Assembly: GCF_024227715.1 (NCBI RefSeq) | Contig: NZ_CP100451.1 | Span: forward strand, 95,484-159,483 | DNA: 64,000 nt | DNA from: Halomarina litorea | GTDB lineage: Archaea; Halobacteriota; Halobacteria; Halobacteriales; Haloarculaceae | Direction of reading: 5' to 3' | Shown: positions 42,207 to 49,859 of the stretch, in pieces | Position numbering within the stretch: position 1 is the stretch's first letter | How the letters are laid out: every line of letters begins with the position of its first letter | The notes under the pieces: model-generated | What the model saw: only the letters and a program-made list of their open reading frames with translations | Databases searched by the model: none | What the model was told of the DNA's origin: nothing | Position numbers and translations under genes: made by a program

Positions 42207-42246
42207 GGTGCTGTTTGTCACCCCCTGAGGGATGCGGGGGCGCTCA
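42207..42246 (+). promoter_or_regulatory. Hairpin leader element E
   Basis: GGTGCTGTTTGTC, then CCCCC, loop TGAGGGATGC, then GGGGG and CGCTC, ending about 31 nt before the start at 42277. With B it is the clearest member. Confidence 0.55.
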
Positions 42247-42276
42247 GAACGATGAGCGTCGGCCGCACGATCTCGT

Positions 42277-43197
42277 ATGGCTTCGAAGACTCACCAGCGG
42301 GTCGCGTTCGACGACTCGGAGACCCGCAGCGAGGAGATGCACAGTACGATCGACCAGTGGCTCGAGGACCTCGTTACCCTCACCGACGAGGCACGGGCCA
42401 GCGAGCAGTTTCAAAACTGGTTGGACGTCCAGTCGCGGTTCCACGACTACTCGGCCCGGAACACGCTGCTCATCAACCAGCAGTGCCCCGAGGCGACGCG
42501 AGTCGCTGGGTATCGGACGTGGCAGGAAGAGTTCGACCGGCACGTCCAGGAGGGCGAGCAGGCGATCTGGATCTGGGCGCCGATCATTACCACACGATGT
42601 CCCGAGTGTGAGAACGCGCCGTCGTACCACGAGCAGATCGGTTGTGAGTACGATGAAACGCCACCCGAGGAGTGGTCGCGAGGCCTTGTTGGGTTCTCGC
42701 CGACCGCTGTGTTCGACGTCTCACAGACCGCGGGGGAGCCGCTTCCCGATCTCGATACCGAAGCGACAGGGGACGCTGGTGACCTCGTGCCAGCACTCAC
42801 GGATGCATCGGATGACTTGGGAGTAGGAGTTAGAGTCGTCGACCCCGAGGAGTGGGCGCACGGCGAGGCGATGGGCGTCTGTGAGTATCCCGACTCGGAC
42901 GACGACCAGCCACTCGTGGAGGCGAAGGCTCGATCGAATCAGGCCGACCTCGCGATGACACTCGTTCACGAGTACGCGCACGCGGTACTCCACGTTGACG
43001 ACGACACTGAACGGTCGAAGCGCGAAATCGAGGCCGAAGCCGTCGCGTACGTCGTTGGTCGGCATTTCGACCTCGACACCAGCAACTCGGCGTTCTACCT
43101 TGCTGCCTGGAACTCAGACGACCCCGAGAAAGTGCGGAATCGCCTCGGTCGAATCAGTCGCACAGCCCAGCGAATTATCGGAATACTCGACGACTGA
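42277..43197 (+). CDS. ArdC-like antirestriction protein with metallopeptidase domain
   Basis: 306 residues. The N-terminal part (STIDQWLEDLVTLTDEARASEQFQNWLDVQSRFHDYSARNTLLINQQCPEATRVAGYRTW) matches the ArdC N-terminal ssDNA-binding domain. A CPEC pair follows. The C-terminus has zincin HEYAH (residues 231-235) and a downstream EAEAVAYVV with the third ligand Glu, as in ArdC/IrrE-type metallopeptidases. ArdC proteins protect incoming plasmid DNA during conjugation and block restriction. The zinc pair between domains is extra. Fits the conjugation module at the left end. Confidence 0.8.
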   Translation: MASKTHQRVAFDDSETRSEEMHSTIDQWLEDLVTLTDEARASEQFQNWLDVQSRFHDYSARNTLLINQQCPEATRVAGYRTWQEEFDRHVQEGEQAIWIWAPIITTRCPECENAPSYHEQIGCEYDETPPEEWSRGLVGFSPTAVFDVSQTAGEPLPDLDTEATGDAGDLVPALTDASDDLGVGVRVVDPEEWAHGEAMGVCEYPDSDDDQPLVEAKARSNQADLAMTLVHEYAHAVLHVDDDTERSKREIEAEAVAYVVGRHFDLDTSNSAFYLAAWNSDDPEKVRNRLGRISRTAQRIIGILDD

Positions 43198-43219
43198 GTC
43201 GCACTGTTCACCCATTCTA

Positions 43220-43261
43220 TTAACCAACAGTCCTACGTCCTCTCCCATCAGTGTTGGTTAA
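43220..43261. repeat. 42-nt inverted-repeat element, copy 5
   Basis: Perfect arms TTAACCAACA and TGTTGGTTAA, 22-nt spacer, ending 9 nt before the start at 43270. Confidence 0.85.
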
Positions 43262-43269
43262 CACGAGCA

Positions 43270-43593
43270 ATGCCCGACTCAGTACCAACGCCGCCGACTA
43301 CTCTTCCGGACGATCTCGTCGCGACGCTCGGCGACTGTTCTCCTGAACAGCTGCGCCAGGTCGCCCGCTATGCGGAGACCCTCGCTAACCACCGAGAGCA
43401 GATGGCCAATCATGGTGAAGCGGCAGACAAAGCCGAACCCGACGAGCGATCCGAGGACCGTCCTGATGATGTTCCTCCAAAGGCGACGATTACGATCAAG
43501 GAAATCAACGACAACCGCTACTACTACTGGCAGTGGCGGGAAGGCGATCGCGTCAAGTCAACGTACAAATCCCCAGTGAATCCAGACGAGTAG
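43270..43593 (+). CDS. Small plasmid protein with basic C-terminal domain
   Basis: 107 residues. An acidic N-terminus (helix LRQVARYAETLANHREQMANH) and a C-terminal beta-rich, aromatic domain (TITIKEINDNRYYYWQWREGDRVKSTYKSP) resembling small DNA- or RNA-binding domains with YYYWQWR. No known enzyme. Immediately preceded by inverted-repeat copy 5. It ends convergently with the 43668 gene. Confidence 0.6.
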   Translation: MPDSVPTPPTTLPDDLVATLGDCSPEQLRQVARYAETLANHREQMANHGEAADKAEPDERSEDRPDDVPPKATITIKEINDNRYYYWQWREGDRVKSTYKSPVNPDE

Positions 43594-43627
43594 ACAATAT
43601 AACACCCTGGTCGGATGACCGATGATT

Positions 43628-43660
43628 CGGGGTGACACCCCGTCTGCGAAGTGACAGACG
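43628..43660. terminator. Bidirectional hairpin terminator
   Basis: CGGGGTG-A-CACCCCG (43628-43642) and CGTCTG-8nt-CAGACG (43641-43660) share two bases. They lie between convergent genes ending at 43593 and 43668. Confidence 0.5.
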
Positions 43661-43667
43661 GGAGCTG

Positions 43668-44078
43668 TTAGCGTTCGGGCCGGGGGGCAGTCTCGTACCG
43701 TTCGATGTCGTCGGTCTTCTCCACTCGATCGTAAATCTCGCGAAGCGTGTCTTGTGCCCGGAGGAGCTTGTGCTCTGCGAGGAACTGCCGACCACTCTCA
43801 CTGATTCCGTAGAACTTGTACGGGAGATCGTTCTTCCGGCGGTCCTCGGGCAGGAGGACTTCCTCGACGATGCCAGCGTCGACGAGCTGCTGGAGGTGCT
43901 GGCGAATCGTCGTCTGGCTCTTGCTTGGGTTCACGTAGTCGAGTTCCTTCAGCGTCGGCAGTTCCGACGGATGCCCGAGGATGTCCTGGAGGAGCGCGAA
44001 TCGCGTCTCCTGGGTGACGACGTTGAGCCGCTCCCGAACGGACTCCAGGTCGCTTGGCGTGTGGTCGGAGGTACTCAT
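43668..44078 (-). CDS. Winged-helix regulator near the origin
   Basis: 136 residues. ArsR-like helix-turn-helix: ERLNVVTQETRFALLQDILGHPSELPTLKELDYVNPSKSQTTIRQHLQQLVDAGIVEEVLL, wing KFYGISESGRQFL. No Cys pair. An imperfect repeat (CACTACACGAATTGTGGTGTA, about 44078-44101) covers the expected start of transcription and may be its own operator. Possible role in plasmid copy control is inferred from position only. Confidence 0.75.
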   Translation of the reverse strand: MSTSDHTPSDLESVRERLNVVTQETRFALLQDILGHPSELPTLKELDYVNPSKSQTTIRQHLQQLVDAGIVEEVLLPEDRRKNDLPYKFYGISESGRQFLAEHKLLRAQDTLREIYDRVEKTDDIERYETAPRPER

Positions 44079-44199
44079 TACACCACAATTCGTGTAGTGT
44101 GTGCAAAAGCGTTTCGCTCAAATACGAATCGGTCTATTGCGATACGGTCACCGATTCATTCGCCACATTGAAGCAGGGTACGGGAGAAGTCCCGGTTAG

Positions 44200-44796
44200 A
44201 TGAGTGAGGAGCCGGTCACCGTCGACGAACTCGCCGAGAAAGCCGACGAGTATCTGCACGAGGCCTCACTCACGCCGACGGAGTACGAAGCGCTGAAACA
44301 GAGTGTTGCGGAGCTCACGCCGATCTTCTCAGCTGAGAGTTCGTATTTCGTTCTTGGCAGCTACGGGACACCCGAAATCCGTCGTCTCCAGCTCGTGAAG
44401 GATCGCCTCAACCGGCAGCCCGGTGCGTACGCGTTCCTGATGGTCGACATTCGAAGCGAGTGGACGAACACCTACCTCAAGTTCCGGCTGCTCGCCGATT
44501 ACACAGACGTCATCGTGGGCGTCGCCGAACACGCCCAAGGCGGCTTCCTCGTCGAGCAGGGCTATTTCACGGCCCTCGAGGAGTACTTCGCGAAGACCCA
44601 TGTGTTCAAACGAGAGTATGAAGACGTAGATGAGGATGCGATCGACACGAACGTCGACGTCGATAATCCCTACAGCGGAATGCAGACCGCGATCTTCGAG
44701 ATGCTCGACGAGGCTGGACGTCTCTGCCGGTGGACGACTGAGGACGATCTGGTCGAGTGTACTGAGGCTCTCGTGAGTGATCTGGAATACCCGTAG
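44200..44796 (+). CDS. Hypothetical protein with a nucleotide-binding-like fold
   Basis: 198 residues. After a helical start (EKADEYLHEASLTPTEYEALKQSVAEL) come alternating strands and helices: SSYFVLGSYGTPEIRRLQLVKDRLNR, then AYAFLMVDIRSEW, then TDVIVGVAEHAQGGFLVEQGYFT. This resembles haloarchaeal proteins related to nucleoside deoxyribosyltransferase or TIR-like folds (GSYG near the start, conserved GGFLVEQG). No catalytic residues can be named with confidence. Lies next to the ORB-like repeat cluster of the origin. Confidence 0.5.
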   Translation: MSEEPVTVDELAEKADEYLHEASLTPTEYEALKQSVAELTPIFSAESSYFVLGSYGTPEIRRLQLVKDRLNRQPGAYAFLMVDIRSEWTNTYLKFRLLADYTDVIVGVAEHAQGGFLVEQGYFTALEEYFAKTHVFKREYEDVDEDAIDTNVDVDNPYSGMQTAIFEMLDEAGRLCRWTTEDDLVECTEALVSDLEYP

Positions 44797-44897
44797 ACAG
44801 AGACGAATCGGTAACTCACATCCCCGACGTTTCCGTCGTTTCTCCACGACATCCTCGTCATCAATGGCACCGACGACGAGAAAATCGTAGGATACAT

Positions 44898-45175
44898 CCC
44901 CCCATTTTCGAGTTGTAAACGGGAGAGGGCGAGGAGATAGTATATTACATCAAACCGGCACGTCGACTCTCTTGGCTCACCCACCCCCCGTTTTCGAGTA
45001 GTAACGAGATGCCCCCGATGAATGACCCTCCATTTTCGAGCTGTAACGCATCACTCGGGTCGCGACCACCCCCCGTTTTCGAGTAGTAACGAGAAAACCC
45101 AGAGAATGACACCCCCCATTTTCGAGTTGTAACGCATCTCCCAGAGCGCGAACACCCCCCGTTTTCGAGTAGTAA
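44898..45175 (+). repeat. Six ORB-like origin repeats on a 43-bp lattice
   Basis: Six 21-bp copies of CCCCCC-[A/G]TTTTCGAG[T/C][T/A]GTAA start at 44898, 44984, 45026, 45069, 45112 and 45155; spacings are 86, 42, 43, 43 and 43 bp. From the second copy on, two types alternate: GTTTTCGAGTAGTAA and ATTTTCGAG(T/C)TGTAA. All face the same way, and the cluster ends just after the orc1/cdc6 stop. Such elements bind Orc1/Cdc6 in haloarchaea. Confidence 0.9.
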
Positions 45176-45198
45176 GTCGGTGGAGAATAGAGTCGAGG

Positions 45199-46698
45199 TT
45201 AATTCTTGCTCCGGAACTGCTTCAGCCGTTCGCGGACAACCGCGCTGATAGTCGCCTCTTCGTGAGCTATATCTTCAAACCGAGAATCCTCACGAATCGT
45301 CTCCATGATCGTTTCCGGATCCTCGGATAGGGAGAAATACATATGTACTCCTCTGCCTCGCCCCTTGCCTCGACGCTCGAAGTCCAATACACCATACGTA
45401 CTCTGCTCCGTGACATGATTTACGAATGTCTCACGACTGTACTGATCCGCATCCATCGTATCAGCAATGAATTGATACGTCTTGAACGCAGGTCCAGCAG
45501 GGATCCACTCAGGATGTTCTCTTGCGTAGTGGGCAGTGGCCGCCACAGCGTAGATGGAGAGTTTCTTTTGAGTGGAGATTCCGCTAATATGGCGAAGTTT
45601 TCGATTTTCGGTGTATTTCTCCTGGGCTTCACGGACATCAGTCTCGGTAACAGTGTCAGCTCCACGCCGCTCGGCTAATTCGCCAGCCCATCTGAGGAGA
45701 TCGATTGCTTTCCGTGCATCTCCATGCGTTTGGGATCCGAACGCGGCAACAAGCGGAACGACGTCTTCTGCGAGTGATTCTGGCTTGAAGGCGTCCCGTC
45801 GGTTGTGGAGAATACTACGGAGTTGCGTCGCATCGTAATCGTCGAAGAAGATGTCGTCAGGGTTGTAGGAACTCTGTGCGCGGCTGTTGAGGTCCTTCAT
45901 GAAATCAGCGTAATTTGTGATAGTCGTGAGCGAAATCGGGCCGTCAAAGTCGGCGAGCTTTCGAGCCCGTGAAAGCTGGTAGATGAGAGAATTGTACTCC
46001 GCTTCCTGATACGGCCCCTCGAGCATATCGATCTCATCGAGGATGAAGATGACACCGTCGTAATACTCTCGCATGAGTTCGTACAGTCGCTCGAGCTTCT
46101 GATCCGTCGAGACGCCGGTTTGAGGAACACCAGGTTCGACACCGAGGTCGTCGGCAGCAGCTTTAACTAGCCGGTAGACAGCTCGGTCTGCAGTTTTCGG
46201 TCCCTCGCAGTTGATAGAGAGAACTCCGAAGGTCTTGCCTTGTGACTCACACAGTTCGACGATCTGTTTGCAGACTGCATGAATGATGAGTGATTTCCCC
46301 GTTCCAGATGGCCCACTCAGGAGCATATCGGGGATCCCCTCATTCTGGAGGACCGGTTTTAGGTTGTCGACGACACGGCCCAGCTGGTCATCACGGCCAA
46401 CGATACGATCCTCGTCGATGATAGTGTCTGACCGAACGAGGTCTTTGTTCGCGAAGACGCCACCGGACGACTCAGTTTGTAACCGATCACGAATCGAGAT
46501 GCCACCACCGTCGCCGTTGGATGCTTCTTGAGACGAATCGGTGGGATCTGATCCATTCTCGAAGGTCGTTTGTGACGTATCAGGAGAATCCACATCCTCA
46601 CCCGTCGACTCAGGATGTTCAGAATCAGCAGAGGACGATTCACGATCCTCCTCAGCTTCCGGATGATTCGATCCTGCTCTACGTCCCTCTCGTCCCAT
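45199..46698 (-). CDS. orc1/cdc6: Orc1/Cdc6 replication initiator
   Basis: 499 residues. An acidic Ser/Asp-rich N-terminus (1-80), then the AAA+ ATPase: Walker A SGPSGTGKS (about 128-136), Walker B FILDEIDML (Asp221), sensor-1 TTITNYADF, sensor-2/lid LRSILHNRRDAF, then a winged-helix DNA-binding domain (IYAVAATAHYAREHPEW, TFVNHVTEQSTYGVLDFERRGKGRG). It binds ORB elements to open the origin; six copies lie downstream and at least four upstream, including the flanks of an AT-rich stretch. This is the active initiator of the replicon. Confidence 0.95.
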   Translation of the reverse strand: MGREGRRAGSNHPEAEEDRESSSADSEHPESTGEDVDSPDTSQTTFENGSDPTDSSQEASNGDGGGISIRDRLQTESSGGVFANKDLVRSDTIIDEDRIVGRDDQLGRVVDNLKPVLQNEGIPDMLLSGPSGTGKSLIIHAVCKQIVELCESQGKTFGVLSINCEGPKTADRAVYRLVKAAADDLGVEPGVPQTGVSTDQKLERLYELMREYYDGVIFILDEIDMLEGPYQEAEYNSLIYQLSRARKLADFDGPISLTTITNYADFMKDLNSRAQSSYNPDDIFFDDYDATQLRSILHNRRDAFKPESLAEDVVPLVAAFGSQTHGDARKAIDLLRWAGELAERRGADTVTETDVREAQEKYTENRKLRHISGISTQKKLSIYAVAATAHYAREHPEWIPAGPAFKTYQFIADTMDADQYSRETFVNHVTEQSTYGVLDFERRGKGRGRGVHMYFSLSEDPETIMETIREDSRFEDIAHEEATISAVVRERLKQFRSKN

Positions 46699-46830
46699 TA
46701 TGAACCCCCTCGAACTCCGGGTATAAAAATATGGACCCTTGTGGAGTTGTAACCAGGCGAAAACAGGCTATCTAACGACTACAGCCCTGTATTCTCGAAA
46801 TGAGTCGGATACCGTCTTCGGAATCTATCA

Positions 46831-47396
46831 CCCTCCGTTGTCGAGTTGTAACGGGTCGTCAGGATTCTCTATCGTCGAACTCCCTCGATGACCCACACCC
46901 CCCGTTTTCGAGTTGTAAGCACCAGAATTGTCGCGAAAGGGCGACACTCGTATGAGTAGTTCGCGAATGAGAGTGGTATCGACCTATGGATACGATGGCT
47001 GGTGAAGCTCGTTTGGTGAATTCGGCCATTCTACCCCCTCCCCCCTTTTTCGAGTTGTAAGTCGCTGGGTGTAGACCACTTCAGACGCTATGTAGTGAGC
47101 ATGAAGTTCACAAAAGGGGACGTAGAAGCGATGAGACGCCAAGGACTCTCGAGACCGGGTTCTCCATACCCAGAGATCCCAATCTTCTGCTGAGCTAGAA
47201 GAACTTTTCTTTATCTCTATTATGGATGTGGTAAGCCAACGTGAGACATAAACTTTCGCATTTCTAGTTATAGGTTAGAGGAATAGATGCTCAATCCTTC
47301 TATTGCGTGTATCCGTCACAATCGGCTGTTTTGCAGTCCCTCTTGCTGTTCACCCCTCCCCGTCGTCACGAGTTTACAACTCGAAAAAGGGGGGAG
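46831..47396. other. Probable replication origin with ORB repeats and AT-rich unwinding element
   Basis: ORB-like copies at 46831-46851, 46898-46918 and 47037-47060 face away from orc1, and an inverted copy lies at 47374-47396 (TTACAACTCGAAAAAGGGGG). The last two carry extended C/G tracts and face each other across an AT-rich 313 bp (47061-47373), the layout of characterised haloarchaeal origins. A degenerate copy is seen near 46735-46752. The 706-bp gap 46699-47404 holds no gene. Confidence 0.85.
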
Positions 47397-47404
47397 GGGG
47401 TTCG

Positions 47405-49396
47405 TCAGGTCCAGTCCGTGATACCGACTACACGTGTTCCCTTGAGCTCTCGTCGGATGTCGTTCCGACCCCAGTCAAGGGGAGCCAGTATGCTCTCGAC
47501 AGCTCGGATCAGCTCCGTCTCGTAGTACGAGGCGTCGTAGATCTCGATCTCTTTGTGGGCCAACGCGACCCGTTCTCGCGAGGACTTCTCGTCGTCGACG
47601 ACCACATACTCGATATCCTGCCCCGGGTGGACAGCGAGGTCTTGGTTACGAGCCCGTTTCAAGGCCGCCACGTTCTGAGTATTCTGCGTATAACCTTCCA
47701 ACGGCTTGGAGACACGATTCCGTTCGACGAGCCGCTCCACTGCAACAGTACCCGAGTGCAGTTCCTTGATTGCTCGTTCGAGACGTCCGAGTACCGCGTC
47801 TGGGGACCGCGTGGCATCGAGTCGGTCGAGACAGTCCCGTTGAACGTTCTCGATGAACGGCGGAGTCGAGCGTTGCCGGGCTTCGATGCCTCTGATTTTG
47901 AATTCGTCTTCGCCAGCGACCTTCCCGAAGTACTTGGTCAACGCGCCGGCGTCGCTCTCGCGCTGCGGCACGAACGCCACCCAGTCGTAGTGGGCTTCGT
48001 GTTCGAACCGAATCTCGACGCGTTCCGTTATCTCCGTCGTGAGTGTCTGGAGGTCTTCGCGGTCATCGTCGTCGACATCGGGATCCGGCGTCACCCAGAT
48101 GGAGTCGACGATGCCGTGGACGACGCGCCAGCCGCCGGCTTCCAGCCGCTGTTTCGCCGTCAACAGAATCTCGCGAGCGAACGCGTTGATCGCTTCGTGG
48201 CACTCAATCCGTCCGAACTTCGCATTGTTAAATCCCTGATACCCGAAACAGGCGACGAGAATCCACTTCAGCGCTTCCGACCGCCCCTTGAGTTCCGCCA
48301 ATCGGTAGTCGTCAGGGTCGTCCCGCTGGTTCTCGCGACGGATGGCAGCTTTAATCTCGTCGCGAGCATCGATGATTGGCTGAAGGACGTCGACGAGGTA
48401 GCCCCGCTCGTCACAGATCGCGTAGCTGAGACCGGGGACGTCGTCGCGGCCGCGATGGCACTCACACCGAATCACGTCGGGCGAGACGTTCCGCGTACAG
48501 ATGATGTTCGGATACAACGAGGAGAAATCGAGCTCGTGGACATCCTCGTGGAGTCCGACCTCTGGCGCGAAGATGAACCCGCCACGATCAGCGTCGTGAA
48601 GCACCCCTATCGGTTTGTATTTCTCGTGCCGCCAGGAGTGCCACGGCACCAAGACCCTCCGCTTGTGGGCTTCACAAATCTGGATGGCGGTCAGAACGTT
48701 GCCGATCGAGGCCCAGGCTGTCTCCTGAATTGGCTTGCGTGACCGCGAGACGAGGTCGAGGACGCCGTCGATGTTGGTCTCGCCGAAAAAGAACGTGTTC
48801 GACCGGTCGATGATCGCTCGCCCGGGTACGTTGTATCGCGCCGGGGAATGCCCGACGCGGCCGTAGCTCGCGTAGGTCGATCGATTCGCGAGTTGTTGGT
48901 AGTCAACATCGGCCCACCGGCTCAGCGAGAACTCGTCGACGTCGGTGCTGGCAGCCATCTCGTACAGAGTCGGAATGATCTCGCTCGTCGAACAGATGAG
49001 GACGTCAGGGTCGAGTTCGTCGAGTGTTGCCTGGACTACCGACAGGATGTCTGCTGGCGGGCCTGTAATCCTCTCGCCGGCGACGGCTAGTTTCGCGTAC
49101 GTATCGCCGGTCGTCTCGGTGATCGGGACGTCGAGTCGGAGTGTCGAAAGGTTGCTCGTCGGCGTCGGATCCACATTGTTCTCCAAGCAGTATCGGAACT
49201 CTCGTGAGAGATCGACGTTGAAGCAGGCGAGATCTCCCACGGGGTAGTCGGACAGTTGGCGTGCCTGCCGAGCAAGCGGTGTGACCCGGTCGATGTGGGC
49301 GACATCGACGGCGAGGACGTCCTCGTCGTCGCGACGGAAGCCGGGCCGCCGGGCGACGATATCAGTCGCGACGACGTCCGGGTGCCGGTCGTACAC
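47405..49396 (-). CDS. Plasmid family-B DNA polymerase
   Basis: 663 residues from the GTG at 49396. Motif A DFSSLYPNII (about 290-299), motif B KWILVACFGYQGFNNAKFG (about 390-408) and motif C HGIVDSIWV, where the usual YGDTDS is reduced to VDS; both catalytic Asp are present. A C-terminal thumb-like region follows. Coding pattern continues in frame for about 54 residues upstream of 49396 (VIPFAIDYLDDGRVLEWEATADG, PRFYVAPRAPDAEIDL) to the neighbouring stop but without ATG, GTG or TTG, so the true start is unclear. With the origin it suggests plasmid-encoded replication. Confidence 0.85.
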   Translation of the reverse strand: MYDRHPDVVATDIVARRPGFRRDDEDVLAVDVAHIDRVTPLARQARQLSDYPVGDLACFNVDLSREFRYCLENNVDPTPTSNLSTLRLDVPITETTGDTYAKLAVAGERITGPPADILSVVQATLDELDPDVLICSTSEIIPTLYEMAASTDVDEFSLSRWADVDYQQLANRSTYASYGRVGHSPARYNVPGRAIIDRSNTFFFGETNIDGVLDLVSRSRKPIQETAWASIGNVLTAIQICEAHKRRVLVPWHSWRHEKYKPIGVLHDADRGGFIFAPEVGLHEDVHELDFSSLYPNIICTRNVSPDVIRCECHRGRDDVPGLSYAICDERGYLVDVLQPIIDARDEIKAAIRRENQRDDPDDYRLAELKGRSEALKWILVACFGYQGFNNAKFGRIECHEAINAFAREILLTAKQRLEAGGWRVVHGIVDSIWVTPDPDVDDDDREDLQTLTTEITERVEIRFEHEAHYDWVAFVPQRESDAGALTKYFGKVAGEDEFKIRGIEARQRSTPPFIENVQRDCLDRLDATRSPDAVLGRLERAIKELHSGTVAVERLVERNRVSKPLEGYTQNTQNVAALKRARNQDLAVHPGQDIEYVVVDDEKSSRERVALAHKEIEIYDASYYETELIRAVESILAPLDWGRNDIRRELKGTRVVGITDWT

Positions 49397-49557
49397 GGTG
49401 CGGAGTCGCGTGAGATCGATTTCGGCATCGGGGGCCCGGGGGGCGACGTAGAAACGCGGCGTATAGTCCTCGCGTTCGGTCGCGACGGCGCCGTCAGCCG
49501 TCGCCTCCCATTCGAGGACCCGGCCATCGTCGAGGTAGTCGATTGCGAACGGGATGA

Positions 49558-49857
49558 CTACTCGTCGCCTTCTTTGATCTCCCGACCATCCTCTGTTTCG
49601 AGCGCGGCTTCGAGGTCGTCAAGGCGGTCTTGGTGGCTGTCAAGCCGTGCCTCCTGTTCGAGATCGATGCTGAGGAGCGCCGGCAGCAGCGGGTTCTGGT
49701 GGTTCAACAGCCCGCTCGCGTCGGCGTGCTCGCGAGTGTAGGTAAACAGTTGATCGAACCGGGGTTGGTCGCGACGCCGGAGCGCACGCCGGAAGTCCGT
49801 CCAGCGCTCTTCGATGGCTCGCAGCGCATCTCGGTAGGTTGGATTCATACGCCCCAT
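49558..49857 (-). CDS. Small helical protein of the polB operon
   Basis: 99 residues from ATG 49857, 2 nt after the stop of the RecA-like gene; earlier in-frame ATGs would overlap it. Helical and charged throughout (RDALRAIEERWTDFRRALRRRDQPRFDQLFTYTREHA, DLEQEARLDSHQDRLDDLEAALE), likely a coiled-coil adaptor. It ends right where the polB coding pattern begins. The gene order RecA-like, small helical, polB suggests a replication or repair unit. No named family. Confidence 0.65.
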   Translation of the reverse strand: MGRMNPTYRDALRAIEERWTDFRRALRRRDQPRFDQLFTYTREHADASGLLNHQNPLLPALLSIDLEQEARLDSHQDRLDDLEAALETEDGREIKEGDE

Positions 49858-49859
49858 CG

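Noticed and set aside
46299..48742. 479-codon plus-strand frame at 47303-48742 and similar frames antisense to orc1 and polB
   Set aside because: They are shadows of high-GC coding on the opposite strand.
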